DNA of 43,933 nucleotides from assembly GCF_003284975.1 (NCBI RefSeq), contig NZ_QMEU01000031.1, positions 1 through 43,933 of the forward strand. Direction: 5' to 3'. Positions 18,913-27,470 of this stretch are shown here, piece after piece. The position numbers and the translations under genes are program-made. This DNA comes from Mycobacterium colombiense. GTDB taxonomy: Bacteria; Actinomycetota; Actinomycetes; Mycobacteriales; Mycobacteriaceae. The notes under the pieces are model-generated. The model made no database searches. It was not told the DNA's origin and saw nothing but the letters and a program-made list of their open reading frames with translations. Each line of letters begins with the position of its first letter. Position 1 is the stretch's first letter.

Positions 18913-19398
18913 TCAAGCCAGTCCACGCCAGAATGTCTCGAGCCATCCGGTCAGCTCGCGGGCCCGGCCCAGCGCATCGGCGGGTGCCACCCGAGACCGC
19001 GTCGCCGCGATCGCCGCCGGAAGCTCCTCCATCTGCCGGACCACGGTGGCCAGGCCGCCCGCCTGAAGCTTCTCGGCGAACGGCAGCTGGTGCTCGTCGA
19101 CGTGTTCACCGAGCCGCGAGCGACGGGGCACCACCACCGGATGCCTGCCCTGCTCGATGCACAGCAAGGCCGATCCGGCGCCGGCGTGGGTGATGGCCAC
19201 CGATGCGGACCGGATCTGGTCACAGACGTCCCCGAAGGACAGGAAGCGTTCGAACTTCGCGTGGCGCGGTTCGTAGCGGCAAGTGCCGAGCTGCACGAAA
19301 AAGTCCTCCCCGGCCGTGCCCACCCGGGCCAGCTCGTCGACGGCGCGGGCCAGCCGGTCGAACGGGTGCACCTCCATCCCCATGATCACGAAGATCAC
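18913..19398 (-). CDS. Alg13/PssE-like catalytic subunit of a split UDP-sugar glycosyltransferase
   Basis: A 161-residue protein equal to the C-terminal, donor-binding half of a GT28 enzyme. It begins MIFVIMGMEVHPFDRL and contains VQLGTCRYEP and the HAGAGS motif that contacts the UDP-sugar, then VVPRRSRLGEHVDEHQ. In Alg13/Alg14 and in rhizobial/streptococcal homologues this soluble half binds a membrane partner to transfer the second sugar of the repeat unit. GTG 19398 overlaps the stop of the Alg14-like gene (GTGA); the larger frame upstream is out of phase with that gene and not real. Confidence 0.9.
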   Translation of the reverse strand: MIFVIMGMEVHPFDRLARAVDELARVGTAGEDFFVQLGTCRYEPRHAKFERFLSFGDVCDQIRSASVAITHAGAGSALLCIEQGRHPVVVPRRSRLGEHVDEHQLPFAEKLQAGGLATVVRQMEELPAAIAATRSRVAPADALGRARELTGWLETFWRGLA

Positions 19399-19850
19399 AC
19401 GATCCTCCCGTGATATTCGGTGCGGGGAATGCGGTCGACCAACTCGGGCCACTGCACCAGAAACCGGGAGGCGAAAGGCTTTACCATCCGGGCGGTGAGG
19501 GACAGCTCGGTAATGCGGGTGATCGACTCGACGAAGACGGTGGGGATCCGCAGCAGCCAGGCCAGCCAGAGGAACGGGGCGGCCACGCCCGATCCGGTGG
19601 TCAGGATCATCGCGGGCCGGTGGCGGATCAGCAGCCGCAGCGCCAGCACCAGATTGCGCAGCAGGTTGGGAACATTGCGGACGGTGGGGTGGGCCGCCCA
19701 GTAGATCTCCTTCTCGTCGCGCAGCAGGTACCGGGCGTCGGCGGTGGGGAAACTCACCCAGAACCGGTCCTTGTCCTGCCAGAACTCCCGCAGGCAAAAC
19801 ATTTCGTAGATGTGCCCGCCGGAGGACGCGATGAGGAGCAGGCGGCCCAT
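19395..19850 (-). CDS. Alg14/PssD-like membrane-anchoring subunit of a split glycosyltransferase
   Basis: A 151-residue protein equal to the N-terminal, acceptor-binding half of a GT28 enzyme. It starts MGRLLLIASSGGHIYEM, where SSGGH is the Alg14 signature, and has a membrane-associating segment LWLAWLLRIPTVFVES followed by ITRITELSLTARMV. It recruits the Alg13-like subunit encoded directly downstream. ATG 19850 is chosen because AGGGAGG lies three bases upstream; ATG 19862 lacks such a site. The pair is a two-gene minus-strand unit inside a mostly plus-strand part of the cluster. Confidence 0.9.
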   Translation of the reverse strand: MGRLLLIASSGGHIYEMFCLREFWQDKDRFWVSFPTADARYLLRDEKEIYWAAHPTVRNVPNLLRNLVLALRLLIRHRPAMILTTGSGVAAPFLWLAWLLRIPTVFVESITRITELSLTARMVKPFASRFLVQWPELVDRIPRTEYHGRIV

Positions 19851-20324
19851 GTCCTCCCTCATCTCAGGCGCTCGCGACCAAACTCGGCCGCACGACAAGA
19901 GCTTTCGCTCCGGCCCTCGCTGCACGCGGCGTGGCGGCAGCTCAATGGTAATGAACCCGGCCTCGCCTCAAGCGCGTTCTGACCGATACCAACGAAACTC
20001 GGCCGGCACCGGGTGGATGCCTCCGCCGAGGGGCGACGGGCGACGAGATCGACGAGATCGCCGAAATCGGCAACCCACCGATGCTAACGTCATCATCGTT
20101 GCGTTGAGCGCTGCTAGAACAGGCGATCTCACTGCGTACGAGGACAGGGATGCCCGTATGTCTTGATAGGCGTCGGCGCAGCGATCGACTGCGCGGCGGC
20201 CGTGCTCATCCGTGCACCGGGCGCCATCATCCGAGCAAAGTGAAACCCCTCCCGCCCCTGTGGCTCGACACCTTCGCCGCACACGTCGCCGCGGGACTCG
20301 AACGAAGAGTGAAAGGCGCACACG
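19851..20324. promoter_or_regulatory. Divergent intergenic region between alg14-like and Gfo/Idh genes
   Basis: 474 bp with no supported gene. It must hold promoters for both directions. A 9-bp tandem duplication GACGAGATC occurs at 20042-20059, and a locally AT-richer part spans about 20080-20165. A Shine-Dalgarno-like AAAGG ends about nine nt before ATG 20325. No clear operator was recognised. Confidence 0.4.
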
Positions 20325-21449
20325 ATGATTCGTACGGCCCTGGTCGGTCTCGGAAAGATGGGGCTGTCGCATCTCGCGATCCTGCGCACGCATCCGGATT
20401 TGGACGTGGTGGGCATCTGTGATTCGGCCGGCTACGTGCGCGACGTCCTGTCCAAGTACACCGGCCTGAACTGTTACGACGACTTCGACCGGATGCTGGC
20501 GGCGACCGACGCCGATGCGGTCGTGGTCGCCGTCCCCTCCAGGCTGCACGCACCGATCGTCGAAAAGGCGCTGACGGCCGGGGCACACGTCTTCTGCGAG
20601 AAGCCGTTCGTGCTCGATGTAACGGACGGGGAGCGGCTGGTGACCCTGGCGGAGACGCGGGGGCTCGTCACCCAGGTGGGCTATCACTGCCGCTTCATCG
20701 GCTCTTTCCAGGAGGCGGCGCGCATCGTCGCCTCCGGGGCGCTGGGGCGCATCCACCACGTCCGCGCCGAAGCGTACGGTCCGGTGGTGCTCCGGGAAAA
20801 GGGCAGCACGTGGCGGGGCGTGAAGGCCGAGGGTGGCGGCGCCCTCTACGACTACGCCTGTCACGCCATCGATCTGATCAACTTCGTGGCCGGCGTGCCG
20901 CATTCGGTCGACGGGGTGGTCCGCCAGCGGGTGTTCTCGCGCGACGTCGACGACGAGGTCTACTGCACCATGCGCTATCCCGACGGCGCGACCGGACAGC
21001 TGTGCGTGAACTGGAGCGACGAAAGCTTCCGCAAGATGTCGACGAAGGTCTCGGCATGGGGAACCAACGGCCGCATCACCGCCGACCGCCAGGAGTGCCA
21101 GATCTACCTGCGTGATGCACACCCCCGGCTCCCCGAGTTCGGCAAGGGCTGGACCATCCGGTACACGACCGACCTCACCGAACAGGTGTGGTATTACCTT
21201 CGCGGCGAGGAGTATTCGGCGCAGATCGACTACTTCGCCAACAGCGTCAAGCAGAACCGGGTGGACGGCGAGAACACGTTTCGCTCGGCGCTCGACGTCG
21301 ATCGGGTGGTCGACATGATCACCGGCGGCCCGGGCACCCCGGCCGCCGTGGCGCCGCCGCAGAACGCGGCGAACGGATCGCCGCGCGGTGCCATGCGGCG
21401 CGAGATCGTCGCGCGCATCAAAAGACTCGCCAGCTCGAAGGCATCGTGA
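20325..21449 (+). CDS. Gfo/Idh/MocA-family NAD(P)-dependent oxidoreductase
   Basis: A 374-residue dehydrogenase, probably acting on a sugar or nucleotide sugar in the cytosol. The N-terminal Rossmann fold has ALVGLGKMGLSHL (GxGxxG), and CEKPF around residue 92 is the family signature that includes the catalytic lysine. GALYDYACHAIDLINF (about 180-195) carries the Asp/His pair expected in the C-terminal substrate-binding domain. The last 35 residues are Pro/Ala-rich. It overlaps the following TIM-barrel gene (GTGA), so the two products probably act in one pathway, for example making an unusual sugar for the repeat unit. Confidence 0.88.
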   Translation: MIRTALVGLGKMGLSHLAILRTHPDLDVVGICDSAGYVRDVLSKYTGLNCYDDFDRMLAATDADAVVVAVPSRLHAPIVEKALTAGAHVFCEKPFVLDVTDGERLVTLAETRGLVTQVGYHCRFIGSFQEAARIVASGALGRIHHVRAEAYGPVVLREKGSTWRGVKAEGGGALYDYACHAIDLINFVAGVPHSVDGVVRQRVFSRDVDDEVYCTMRYPDGATGQLCVNWSDESFRKMSTKVSAWGTNGRITADRQECQIYLRDAHPRLPEFGKGWTIRYTTDLTEQVWYYLRGEEYSAQIDYFANSVKQNRVDGENTFRSALDVDRVVDMITGGPGTPAAVAPPQNAANGSPRGAMRREIVARIKRLASSKAS

Positions 21450-22321
21450 CCATGGACCGCGTGCTTTTCGGAGACAACCAGTTCTTCGGTGTCAATCACA
21501 TGTCCGAGGACAAGGCACGGGCACAGGCGATACGCTTCCAGCATCTGCCCGCCGTGCTCGCGACGCTGGACGACGCCTATCGGGAGGGCATCCGCACCTT
21601 CGTCTGCACCACCCACGACCGGGTCGGTGAGATCTGTGATCACTTCCGCGCCAACCAAACCGAATACCCCGACTACGTCTTCTACCCGTGCATGCCGTAC
21701 GCGCACAAATACGCCAACGCCGTGACCGAATTCGGCATCGTCGAGGCGCTGCGGAAGTTCCTGCCCGACAACGGCGCCGTCAGATCGATGTTCAAGGGCG
21801 GCGTCGCGATCGCCGGCAAGGACGTCGAGCCCCTGATGCAGCTCCTGGTCGATGCCGAGATGAAGATGTTCGCCGGACTGTCGACGCCCGTCATCTTCAT
21901 CCAGAACGTGGTGACCGACCTGCTGCTCGGGCTCGGAATGGACGAGGCCTTCCGGCTGTTCTCCGACCACGTCAGGCTCAAGTACAACGCCGAGCCGGGC
22001 TTCATCACGATGAACCTGCCCAGGCTCCTCGATGCGCTCGACAGGCAGGGCATCGAAAACCCGATCGTCTGCGCCAATTTCAACAAGATCGGCTTCCGGA
22101 TGTGCGGCGGTGTGGAGCTTTACGAGAAGACCGTCCGCGAACGCCGGTGCCGGCTGATCGCGATGTCCGTCCTCGCCTCGGGCGCGATCCCGCCGCGCGA
22201 GGCGATCGAGTACGTCTGCAGCCAGCCCCAGATCCAGTCGATCGTGTTCGGCGCATCCAGCCGCGCCAACATCGCGCAGACGAAGTCCCTCATCGACGAC
22301 ATGTGGGCAACGGCGACGTGA
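21446..22321 (+). CDS. Unrecognised TIM-barrel-like protein, distantly aldo/keto-reductase-like
   Basis: A 291-residue protein starting VLFGDNQFFGVNHMSEDKAR. I do not recognise its family. The end of the sequence, IAMSVLASGAIPPREAIEYV then SIVFGASSRANIAQT, resembles the closing strands of aldo/keto reductases, but the D-Y-K-H catalytic tetrad of that family is not evident. Distinctive segments are FVCTTHDRVGEICDHF, FYPCMPYAHKYANAV and NFNKIGFRMCGG. GTG 21446 overlaps the preceding stop; ATG 21452 is an alternative. Tight coupling to a Gfo/Idh dehydrogenase suggests sugar metabolism. Its 3' end overlaps the GMC gene on the opposite strand by 32 bp. Confidence 0.6.
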   Translation: MTMDRVLFGDNQFFGVNHMSEDKARAQAIRFQHLPAVLATLDDAYREGIRTFVCTTHDRVGEICDHFRANQTEYPDYVFYPCMPYAHKYANAVTEFGIVEALRKFLPDNGAVRSMFKGGVAIAGKDVEPLMQLLVDAEMKMFAGLSTPVIFIQNVVTDLLLGLGMDEAFRLFSDHVRLKYNAEPGFITMNLPRLLDALDRQGIENPIVCANFNKIGFRMCGGVELYEKTVRERRCRLIAMSVLASGAIPPREAIEYVCSQPQIQSIVFGASSRANIAQTKSLIDDMWATAT

Positions 22322-23996
22322 CCGCGCCGCGAGCGTCCGCAAGGCGCCGGGCAAGGCGGACGCCCAACGCGATCCCGACGAGCGTCGGGTTGGCTTGACT
22401 GGACGTCGGCAGCACCGACGTGCTCGCCACGTGTAACCCGTGGACGCCGTGCACCTGCAGCTGCGGGTCCACGACGCCGTCCCGCGGCGAATCCGACATC
22501 CTGGTGGTTCCCGCCTGGTGGAAGCCGGTCCGATTCGCCATATAGGCACGCACCGACGCCTCGACGTCGTCGGTCAGCCACTCCACGTAGCCCGCACCGT
22601 GGCGACGTAGGTGCTCGTCGATCGCCACGATGGCCTGGCGCACGCTCTGGTAGTCGGCCTCGGAGAAGTGCATGTGGGTGCGAATCCGCCTCATGCCCAA
22701 AGCATCTCGCTCATCGGTCAGCTCGACGCGACTTTCCCAGTGCGGAAGATGCTCGCCGTGGTACTGCAGCAGGTAGCGGTTGTCGGCGCTCTTGACGAAG
22801 AATCCCGGTGCCTTCCTGCCCTTGCGCAGGAACCGGGCGTAACAGAACGCGATCGCGAACCGGATGGATCCGATCAGGTCCCGCACGATGTTGCGCAGGT
22901 GCGCGACGATGCGCGGCGGTCCGTCCGTCTTCGTGTGTGCCTCACGAATGGCGCCGGCGAGCAGGAACCGGCCGAATGGCGAGATGAGGGTCAGATACAC
23001 CCCCGACAGGATGCCGCTTCCGTGGCCCGGATCGCTGATCGGCGGATTCACCAACCACACTGCGGCATTCGGCATTCCGGATTCGCGCAGCAGGTGCGGG
23101 TCGAAGGTGAAGCGCCGGCGAACGTAGACACCGTCGTTGTCGCGTTCGTACCCATAGAGGATCTGGTCGGTGGTGAACTGCACGCGCGCCACCCGGCTCT
23201 CGACGTGAGCCATGTACCACCGACCCAGGTGCCCGCCCGCATTTCCCAGCCCGCCGGGATGATGGCGGTCCGACGCCAGCAGCAGACGGGTGGCCTCCAA
23301 CCCGCCGGTCGCAACGATGTAGTCCGTCGCGACCACTGTGCCCTGCCGGCCGTCGAGCGTCTTGACCACGAGATGATCGACGCGATCACCGGACGGCGGC
23401 GTCACGATCTCGGTGCAGGTGAGACCGGTCCACAGTGTCAAACCGGGAGCGTCCCGCAGCGCGGCGCGGTATTCGCGACCGAAACGCGTTGGCAGGGCCC
23501 AGCGTTCGAGGTCCGTCGTGCGCACCCGGCCGTCGGGCAGTCCACCGATCATGTCGCGGTGCGCGAGTTCTGGGATATCGCGCGCGTTGAAAGCCGCCCG
23601 GCCGCAGGCCGCCCAATCGCAGGCGCGTTGCAGATACGGCTCGACGTCGTCGTGCCCAATCGGCCAGGGCGCCTGCGCGGTGAGGGGCCGATCCTCGAAA
23701 TCGATGGGGTCGAACTTGACACAGCGCCCGCCCCACAGCGCCGAGGTCCCGCCGACCTGCCGGCGGACCGTGAGCCCGCTGCGCGAATGGAAGTAGTCGT
23801 CCTGGCGCGAATCGAAGCTCGACAATTCCTGCGCCGCCCGGTCCATGCGCTCGAGGCCACTTTCGATCAGCGTCACCTGCACGCCCGCCGTCGCCAGCTC
23901 GAGCGCGGTCGCGATGCCGATCGGGCCGGCCCCGACAATCGCCACGTCGGTCTCGATCGCGATGCCGGGCGCGAAGTCGGCCACGCCGCGGATCAC
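22290..23996 (-). CDS. GMC-type FAD-dependent oxidoreductase
   Basis: A 568-residue flavoenzyme of the glucose-methanol-choline family, oxidising an alcohol or sugar hydroxyl. It has the FAD-binding VAIVGAGPIGIATALELA, GGTSALWGGRC (active-site FAD segment), IVATGGLEATRLLLAS, and the C-terminal catalytic region FHQAGTTRMS then VHGLHVASTSVLPTSSQANP, typical of GMC-C. GTG 23996 overlaps the stop of the aldo/keto reductase gene (GTGA). No signal peptide is seen, so it acts in the cytosol. In this cluster it may oxidise a sugar precursor. Confidence 0.88.
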   Translation of the reverse strand: MIRGVADFAPGIAIETDVAIVGAGPIGIATALELATAGVQVTLIESGLERMDRAAQELSSFDSRQDDYFHSRSGLTVRRQVGGTSALWGGRCVKFDPIDFEDRPLTAQAPWPIGHDDVEPYLQRACDWAACGRAAFNARDIPELAHRDMIGGLPDGRVRTTDLERWALPTRFGREYRAALRDAPGLTLWTGLTCTEIVTPPSGDRVDHLVVKTLDGRQGTVVATDYIVATGGLEATRLLLASDRHHPGGLGNAGGHLGRWYMAHVESRVARVQFTTDQILYGYERDNDGVYVRRRFTFDPHLLRESGMPNAAVWLVNPPISDPGHGSGILSGVYLTLISPFGRFLLAGAIREAHTKTDGPPRIVAHLRNIVRDLIGSIRFAIAFCYARFLRKGRKAPGFFVKSADNRYLLQYHGEHLPHWESRVELTDERDALGMRRIRTHMHFSEADYQSVRQAIVAIDEHLRRHGAGYVEWLTDDVEASVRAYMANRTGFHQAGTTRMSDSPRDGVVDPQLQVHGVHGLHVASTSVLPTSSQANPTLVGIALGVRLARRLADARGAVTSPLPTCRR

Positions 23997-24949
23997 GCGG
24001 CGGCCCCCTCACGAAACTCCTTGACCAGAGCCAGGAATCGCGACACGGTCTCCGCGTCCGGCGGCGACGAGACGGCCGTCGCGGCCTCGGCGACGCGTCG
24101 GGGCCTGGTGCTGCTGTAGAGAATCGCCCGGCAACCGGTTGCGGCGGCGGACGATCCGAGGATCAGCGTGGCAAGCGCGCCGGGAGCCAGCGGATCGGTC
24201 TGCAGGGCTTCGCGCCAGCGTCCCGCCAACTCCGGGTCGGCCCGCAACGCCGCCATGAGCTGTCGGTGCGGCGCGCTCAGGACGCCAAAGGCGAGGTCGG
24301 CGGATCGCGGCGCCGGGTCGAGCAGGTCGCTGCGCAGCTGGCTCACCCCGTCGGGGGCGAAGGTCCGGGCAAAATCCGTGTCGAGCCCCTCGTCCTGCGA
24401 GACGCCCCAGGCGCGGATCTTGCCCTGCCGGCGGGCGCGTTCGAAGAATTCACGGAGTTCGTCGCCGGCCACCGTGTCGCCGGGCCGCGGGGCGTGCACG
24501 AACAGGATGTCGACGTAGTCGACGCCGAGCGCCGCGAGGCTCTGGTCCAGGCTGCGCGCCGCGCTGGCCGCGTCGTACACGCGGGCGGTCTGCGGCGGCG
24601 CCTGGCGCCGCTTGACGGAGCGGCGCAGCGCGGGCGCCTTCCGGAGCAAAGCCCTTGCTGGACTTTGGAACCGCGCGAGGCGGCGCGCCGCGCCGCCCAC
24701 GTCGATGCCGAACTTGGTCGCGATGGTCACGGTGTCGCGGTCGACCGTGCGCAGGAACGTCCCCAGCTCCGTCTCCGCCCTGCCCAGGCCGTACATCCGC
24801 GCGGTGTCGAAATGGGTGATGCCGGCGGCCAGCGCGCTGGCGAGCACGGCCATCCGCTGCTTCCGAGACGGCGACTGCATCAACGAGCCACATCCGAAAC
24901 CGATTGCGCTGACCGTTATTTGCGGTCCCTGAAGTTCAACCCGCCGCAC
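23993..24949 (-). CDS. Aldo/keto reductase
   Basis: A 318-residue NAD(P)H-dependent reductase with the full catalytic tetrad in order: Asp48 (THFDTARMYG), Tyr53, Lys79 (TIATKFGID) and His152 (DILFVHAPRPG). IRAWGVSQDEG is a typical mid-barrel segment. GTG 24949 lies within the end of the GT4 gene (14-bp overlap); the longer frame upstream reads antisense-like sequence and is not supported. It sits between a glycosyltransferase and the GMC oxidoreductase, so the pair may carry out successive redox steps on the same sugar. Confidence 0.87.
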   Translation of the reverse strand: MRRVELQGPQITVSAIGFGCGSLMQSPSRKQRMAVLASALAAGITHFDTARMYGLGRAETELGTFLRTVDRDTVTIATKFGIDVGGAARRLARFQSPARALLRKAPALRRSVKRRQAPPQTARVYDAASAARSLDQSLAALGVDYVDILFVHAPRPGDTVAGDELREFFERARRQGKIRAWGVSQDEGLDTDFARTFAPDGVSQLRSDLLDPAPRSADLAFGVLSAPHRQLMAALRADPELAGRWREALQTDPLAPGALATLILGSSAAATGCRAILYSSTRPRRVAEAATAVSSPPDAETVSRFLALVKEFREGAAA

Positions 24950-25952
24950 TGCAACAGCCCTCGTAGATCTGGCGCAGCCGCGCATCGATGACCTCGGGGC
25001 TCCGGGTGGCCGCGATGTGCTGCTGACCGCGCCGCCCATCGCGCTCGGCCAGATCCGGGTCACGCAGGTAGCGTCCGATCGCCGCGGCCAGTGCGGGCAC
25101 GTCATTGAGCGGGACGATCATGCTCGGATCCGGGGCGATCTGCGCCGTGCCGCCGACGGGAGTCGCCACAAACGGTCGCGCGCCGGCGAGGGCCTCGGTC
25201 AGGATCATCGGCATGCCCTCGGCGGACGACGGGAGCGCGACCACGCGAACCGCGCGCAGCAGCTCACGGACCGCGTCGGGATGCACCGGGCCTTCGACGG
25301 TCAGCCGCTCCGTCGGCGGCGGCGTGTAGTCGTCGATGGGACCGACTATGCGACAACGCCCTTCGATCCCCTCGGCGAGCAGCAGCCGCCACGCCGCGAC
25401 GAGCTTGTCGACTCCTTTGCGCTGCCCGACGGCGCCGGCGAAAAGCACCACGGGCGGTGTGGAGCCGGCCCCGGGGGCGTCCCGATCGACGACGATCGGG
25501 TTCGCCACGATGGTGGTTGCCGTGCTGGGCGCCACCCGGGCAACCGCGGCGGCCGCTTCCTGCGACAAGGTGATGACATGGTCCGCCTGACGCAACGTTG
25601 CGCCCACGAACCGCGGATTCGCTTGGGCGAACTCGGGAAAGTCCGAGCCGTGGACCGTGACGATCACCCGGAGGCCGCGCGCTCTGGCCAGGCGGATCAG
25701 GAATCCCTCCCGCAACCACGCGCCGCCGTTCGAGATGTGAAAGTGCACGATGGTGGTGCGGGGTACTCGCGACAGCACCAATCCCGCACGGGCGGTGAGC
25801 AATAGGCTCTTGACGTGGTGTTGCGGGCCCGCCCACGTGGACAGGACCCGGATCTCGTCGGCGCCGATCCTGTTGTCGCGGATCACCCGGATCACCGACT
25901 GCGTCCCGCCGATGCTGTACATGTCGGGCCCCACGTGCGTCACCGCGATCAT
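24936..25952 (-). CDS. GT4-family glycosyltransferase
   Basis: A 338-residue GT-B enzyme adding a sugar to the lipid-linked intermediate on the cytosolic face. Evidence: VGPDMYSIGGTQSVIRVI (GG loop), VTVHGSDFPEF (acceptor domain), VVLFAGAVGQRKGVDKLVAAW (donor-binding strand), RIVGPIDD, and LPSSAEGMPMILTEALA, the EX7E-type donor motif. ATG 25952 starts 21 bp after the stop of the Wzy-type gene. It belongs to the minus-strand wzz-wzy-GT4-AKR-GMC operon. Confidence 0.92.
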   Translation of the reverse strand: MIAVTHVGPDMYSIGGTQSVIRVIRDNRIGADEIRVLSTWAGPQHHVKSLLLTARAGLVLSRVPRTTIVHFHISNGGAWLREGFLIRLARARGLRVIVTVHGSDFPEFAQANPRFVGATLRQADHVITLSQEAAAAVARVAPSTATTIVANPIVVDRDAPGAGSTPPVVLFAGAVGQRKGVDKLVAAWRLLLAEGIEGRCRIVGPIDDYTPPPTERLTVEGPVHPDAVRELLRAVRVVALPSSAEGMPMILTEALAGARPFVATPVGGTAQIAPDPSMIVPLNDVPALAAAIGRYLRDPDLAERDGRRGQQHIAATRSPEVIDARLRQIYEGCCSAAG

Positions 25953-25973
25953 GTTCGGCCCGCGCGGGCTCGG

Positions 25974-27470
25974 TCAGCGGGCCGGGGCGATGCCGGCATT
26001 GGCATGATCGGTCGGCCCGGACGTCGGCGCGGAGTCGGCGTCGGTCGGGGTCACGTCACCGCTCCTGCGCCGCAGGCCGGCGTATCCCATTGCGGCGCCC
26101 AGGGCCAGACCCAGTCCCAGCGCGTCCATCGGCATCTCCGGCAGCGGCCAGACGGCGGATATCGCAAGGAGTCCGGCGGCGACCGCCGCGCTGATTTTCG
26201 CCGCGGCCGGCGCGCAGCGCAGCGCCAGGATCACGGGTGTGAGCGCGAATATCGCGAACACCGCCATGCCCACCGCCCCTGCCTTGGCCAGCCACCAGAG
26301 GTAGAAGTTATGGGAGTAGGCGGGATAGAGGTACAGGTGGAACTCGTCGTCCCCGGTCGGTGGCTGATAGACGTAGCCCAGGCCATGGCCGAACACCGGG
26401 GCCTGGGCGATGGTCTCCTTGAGCAGATTGATTTCCCGTAATCGTTCCAGCGCCGAATCGTCCACTGCCAGTGCGCTGGACGTCACCCCGCCAAGCACCC
26501 GCTGATTGAAGGCGGCGTATTGATCGCTGAGCCACGCCCCTGTTTTCGAACGTTGCAGCAAGAACAGCGACCCGGGCACCGTCACCGCGATCATGGCCAA
26601 TCCGACCGTGGCGGTGGTGATCGTGCGCCGCACCGCCGCCCAGCTCAGGCTGCCGACCAACGCCACGCCGGCCGCCACCCCCATGGAGATCAGCGTGTTG
26701 CGGGAGAAGGACAGCAGCGAAATGCTCAGCGCCGGCGGGCCGAGCGCGAAATACATTGCGGGCCTTACTCGTCCGACGATCGGGGCGGCGACCAGGGCGG
26801 ACAAGATGGCGGTGGCCGGGGTTTGGGTGGACAGGATGATGCGCACGGCCTGGCCGGCACCCGTGGCGCCCTCCAGGCTTTCCGCGCGGCCGGCCAGCCG
26901 GATGGCGAACAGCGAACTCACAATCGCCATGCCCGCGGAAAACCACAGGATCACGATTATCACCCGGATCGAGAATTTGACGTGACCGCCGTAGACGACG
27001 AACAACGCCAACACGAATCCGATGGCCATTTCGATCATGGTGGTCGATTCGCGCATCACCACCAGGTCGGCATGGCCGGTTTCGAACCCGGTGATGGTGG
27101 ACCAGACCACGGTGAGCACCAACAGCCCCGGCAACAAGAAATCATGGGCCCGCGGTCGCACGGCCGGGATCAGGTAGCAGATCGCGAGCACCGCGGCCAC
27201 GTGGTAGGCGTAAATGGTCACGGGGCCAATGACTTTGCCGACATGCAGGCCTTCGGGCAGCGCAGCGAAGGCACCGAAGAGCGTGACCGCCACCATGCCT
27301 TCGGGTTTCACCCAGTAGACGACCACGCAGAACAACGCGGCGGTCAGCAGCACTCCCTCGGTGGTTCGGCGCACCGAGAACACGCCGAACGCGAAACACC
27401 CGAACACGAACATCGCCAGCAGCGTTCCCTCCACCGCCAGGCGATGACGAGCCCGCAGGTAGAGGTTCAC
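25974..27470 (-). CDS. Wzy-type polysaccharide polymerase / O-antigen ligase family membrane protein
   Basis: A 498-residue polytopic membrane protein with about 11-12 hydrophobic segments and a large extracytoplasmic loop (about 305-375) containing VFGHGLGYVYQPPTGDDEF and YSHNFYLWWLAKAGAVGM. The H-N-x-(Y/L)-L motif after a G-x-G motif is the pattern of the Wzy_C/O-antigen ligase family, which joins flipped repeat units outside the inner membrane. GTG 27470 overlaps the stop of the co-polymerase gene (GTGA), a pairing typical of Wzy/Wzz. The C-terminal 25 residues are polar. Confidence 0.88.
   Translation of the reverse strand: MNLYLRARHRLAVEGTLLAMFVFGCFAFGVFSVRRTTEGVLLTAALFCVVVYWVKPEGMVAVTLFGAFAALPEGLHVGKVIGPVTIYAYHVAAVLAICYLIPAVRPRAHDFLLPGLLVLTVVWSTITGFETGHADLVVMRESTTMIEMAIGFVLALFVVYGGHVKFSIRVIIVILWFSAGMAIVSSLFAIRLAGRAESLEGATGAGQAVRIILSTQTPATAILSALVAAPIVGRVRPAMYFALGPPALSISLLSFSRNTLISMGVAAGVALVGSLSWAAVRRTITTATVGLAMIAVTVPGSLFLLQRSKTGAWLSDQYAAFNQRVLGGVTSSALAVDDSALERLREINLLKETIAQAPVFGHGLGYVYQPPTGDDEFHLYLYPAYSHNFYLWWLAKAGAVGMAVFAIFALTPVILALRCAPAAAKISAAVAAGLLAISAVWPLPEMPMDALGLGLALGAAMGYAGLRRRSGDVTPTDADSAPTSGPTDHANAGIAPAR

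Noticed and set aside
19810..20166. 118-codon plus-strand frame in the alg14-like/Gfo intergenic region
   Set aside because: Begins antisense to the alg14-like gene, has no ribosome-binding site and no recognisable motif.
22611..24119. 502-codon open frame on the plus strand
   Set aside because: Antisense to the GMC oxidoreductase gene; no motif.
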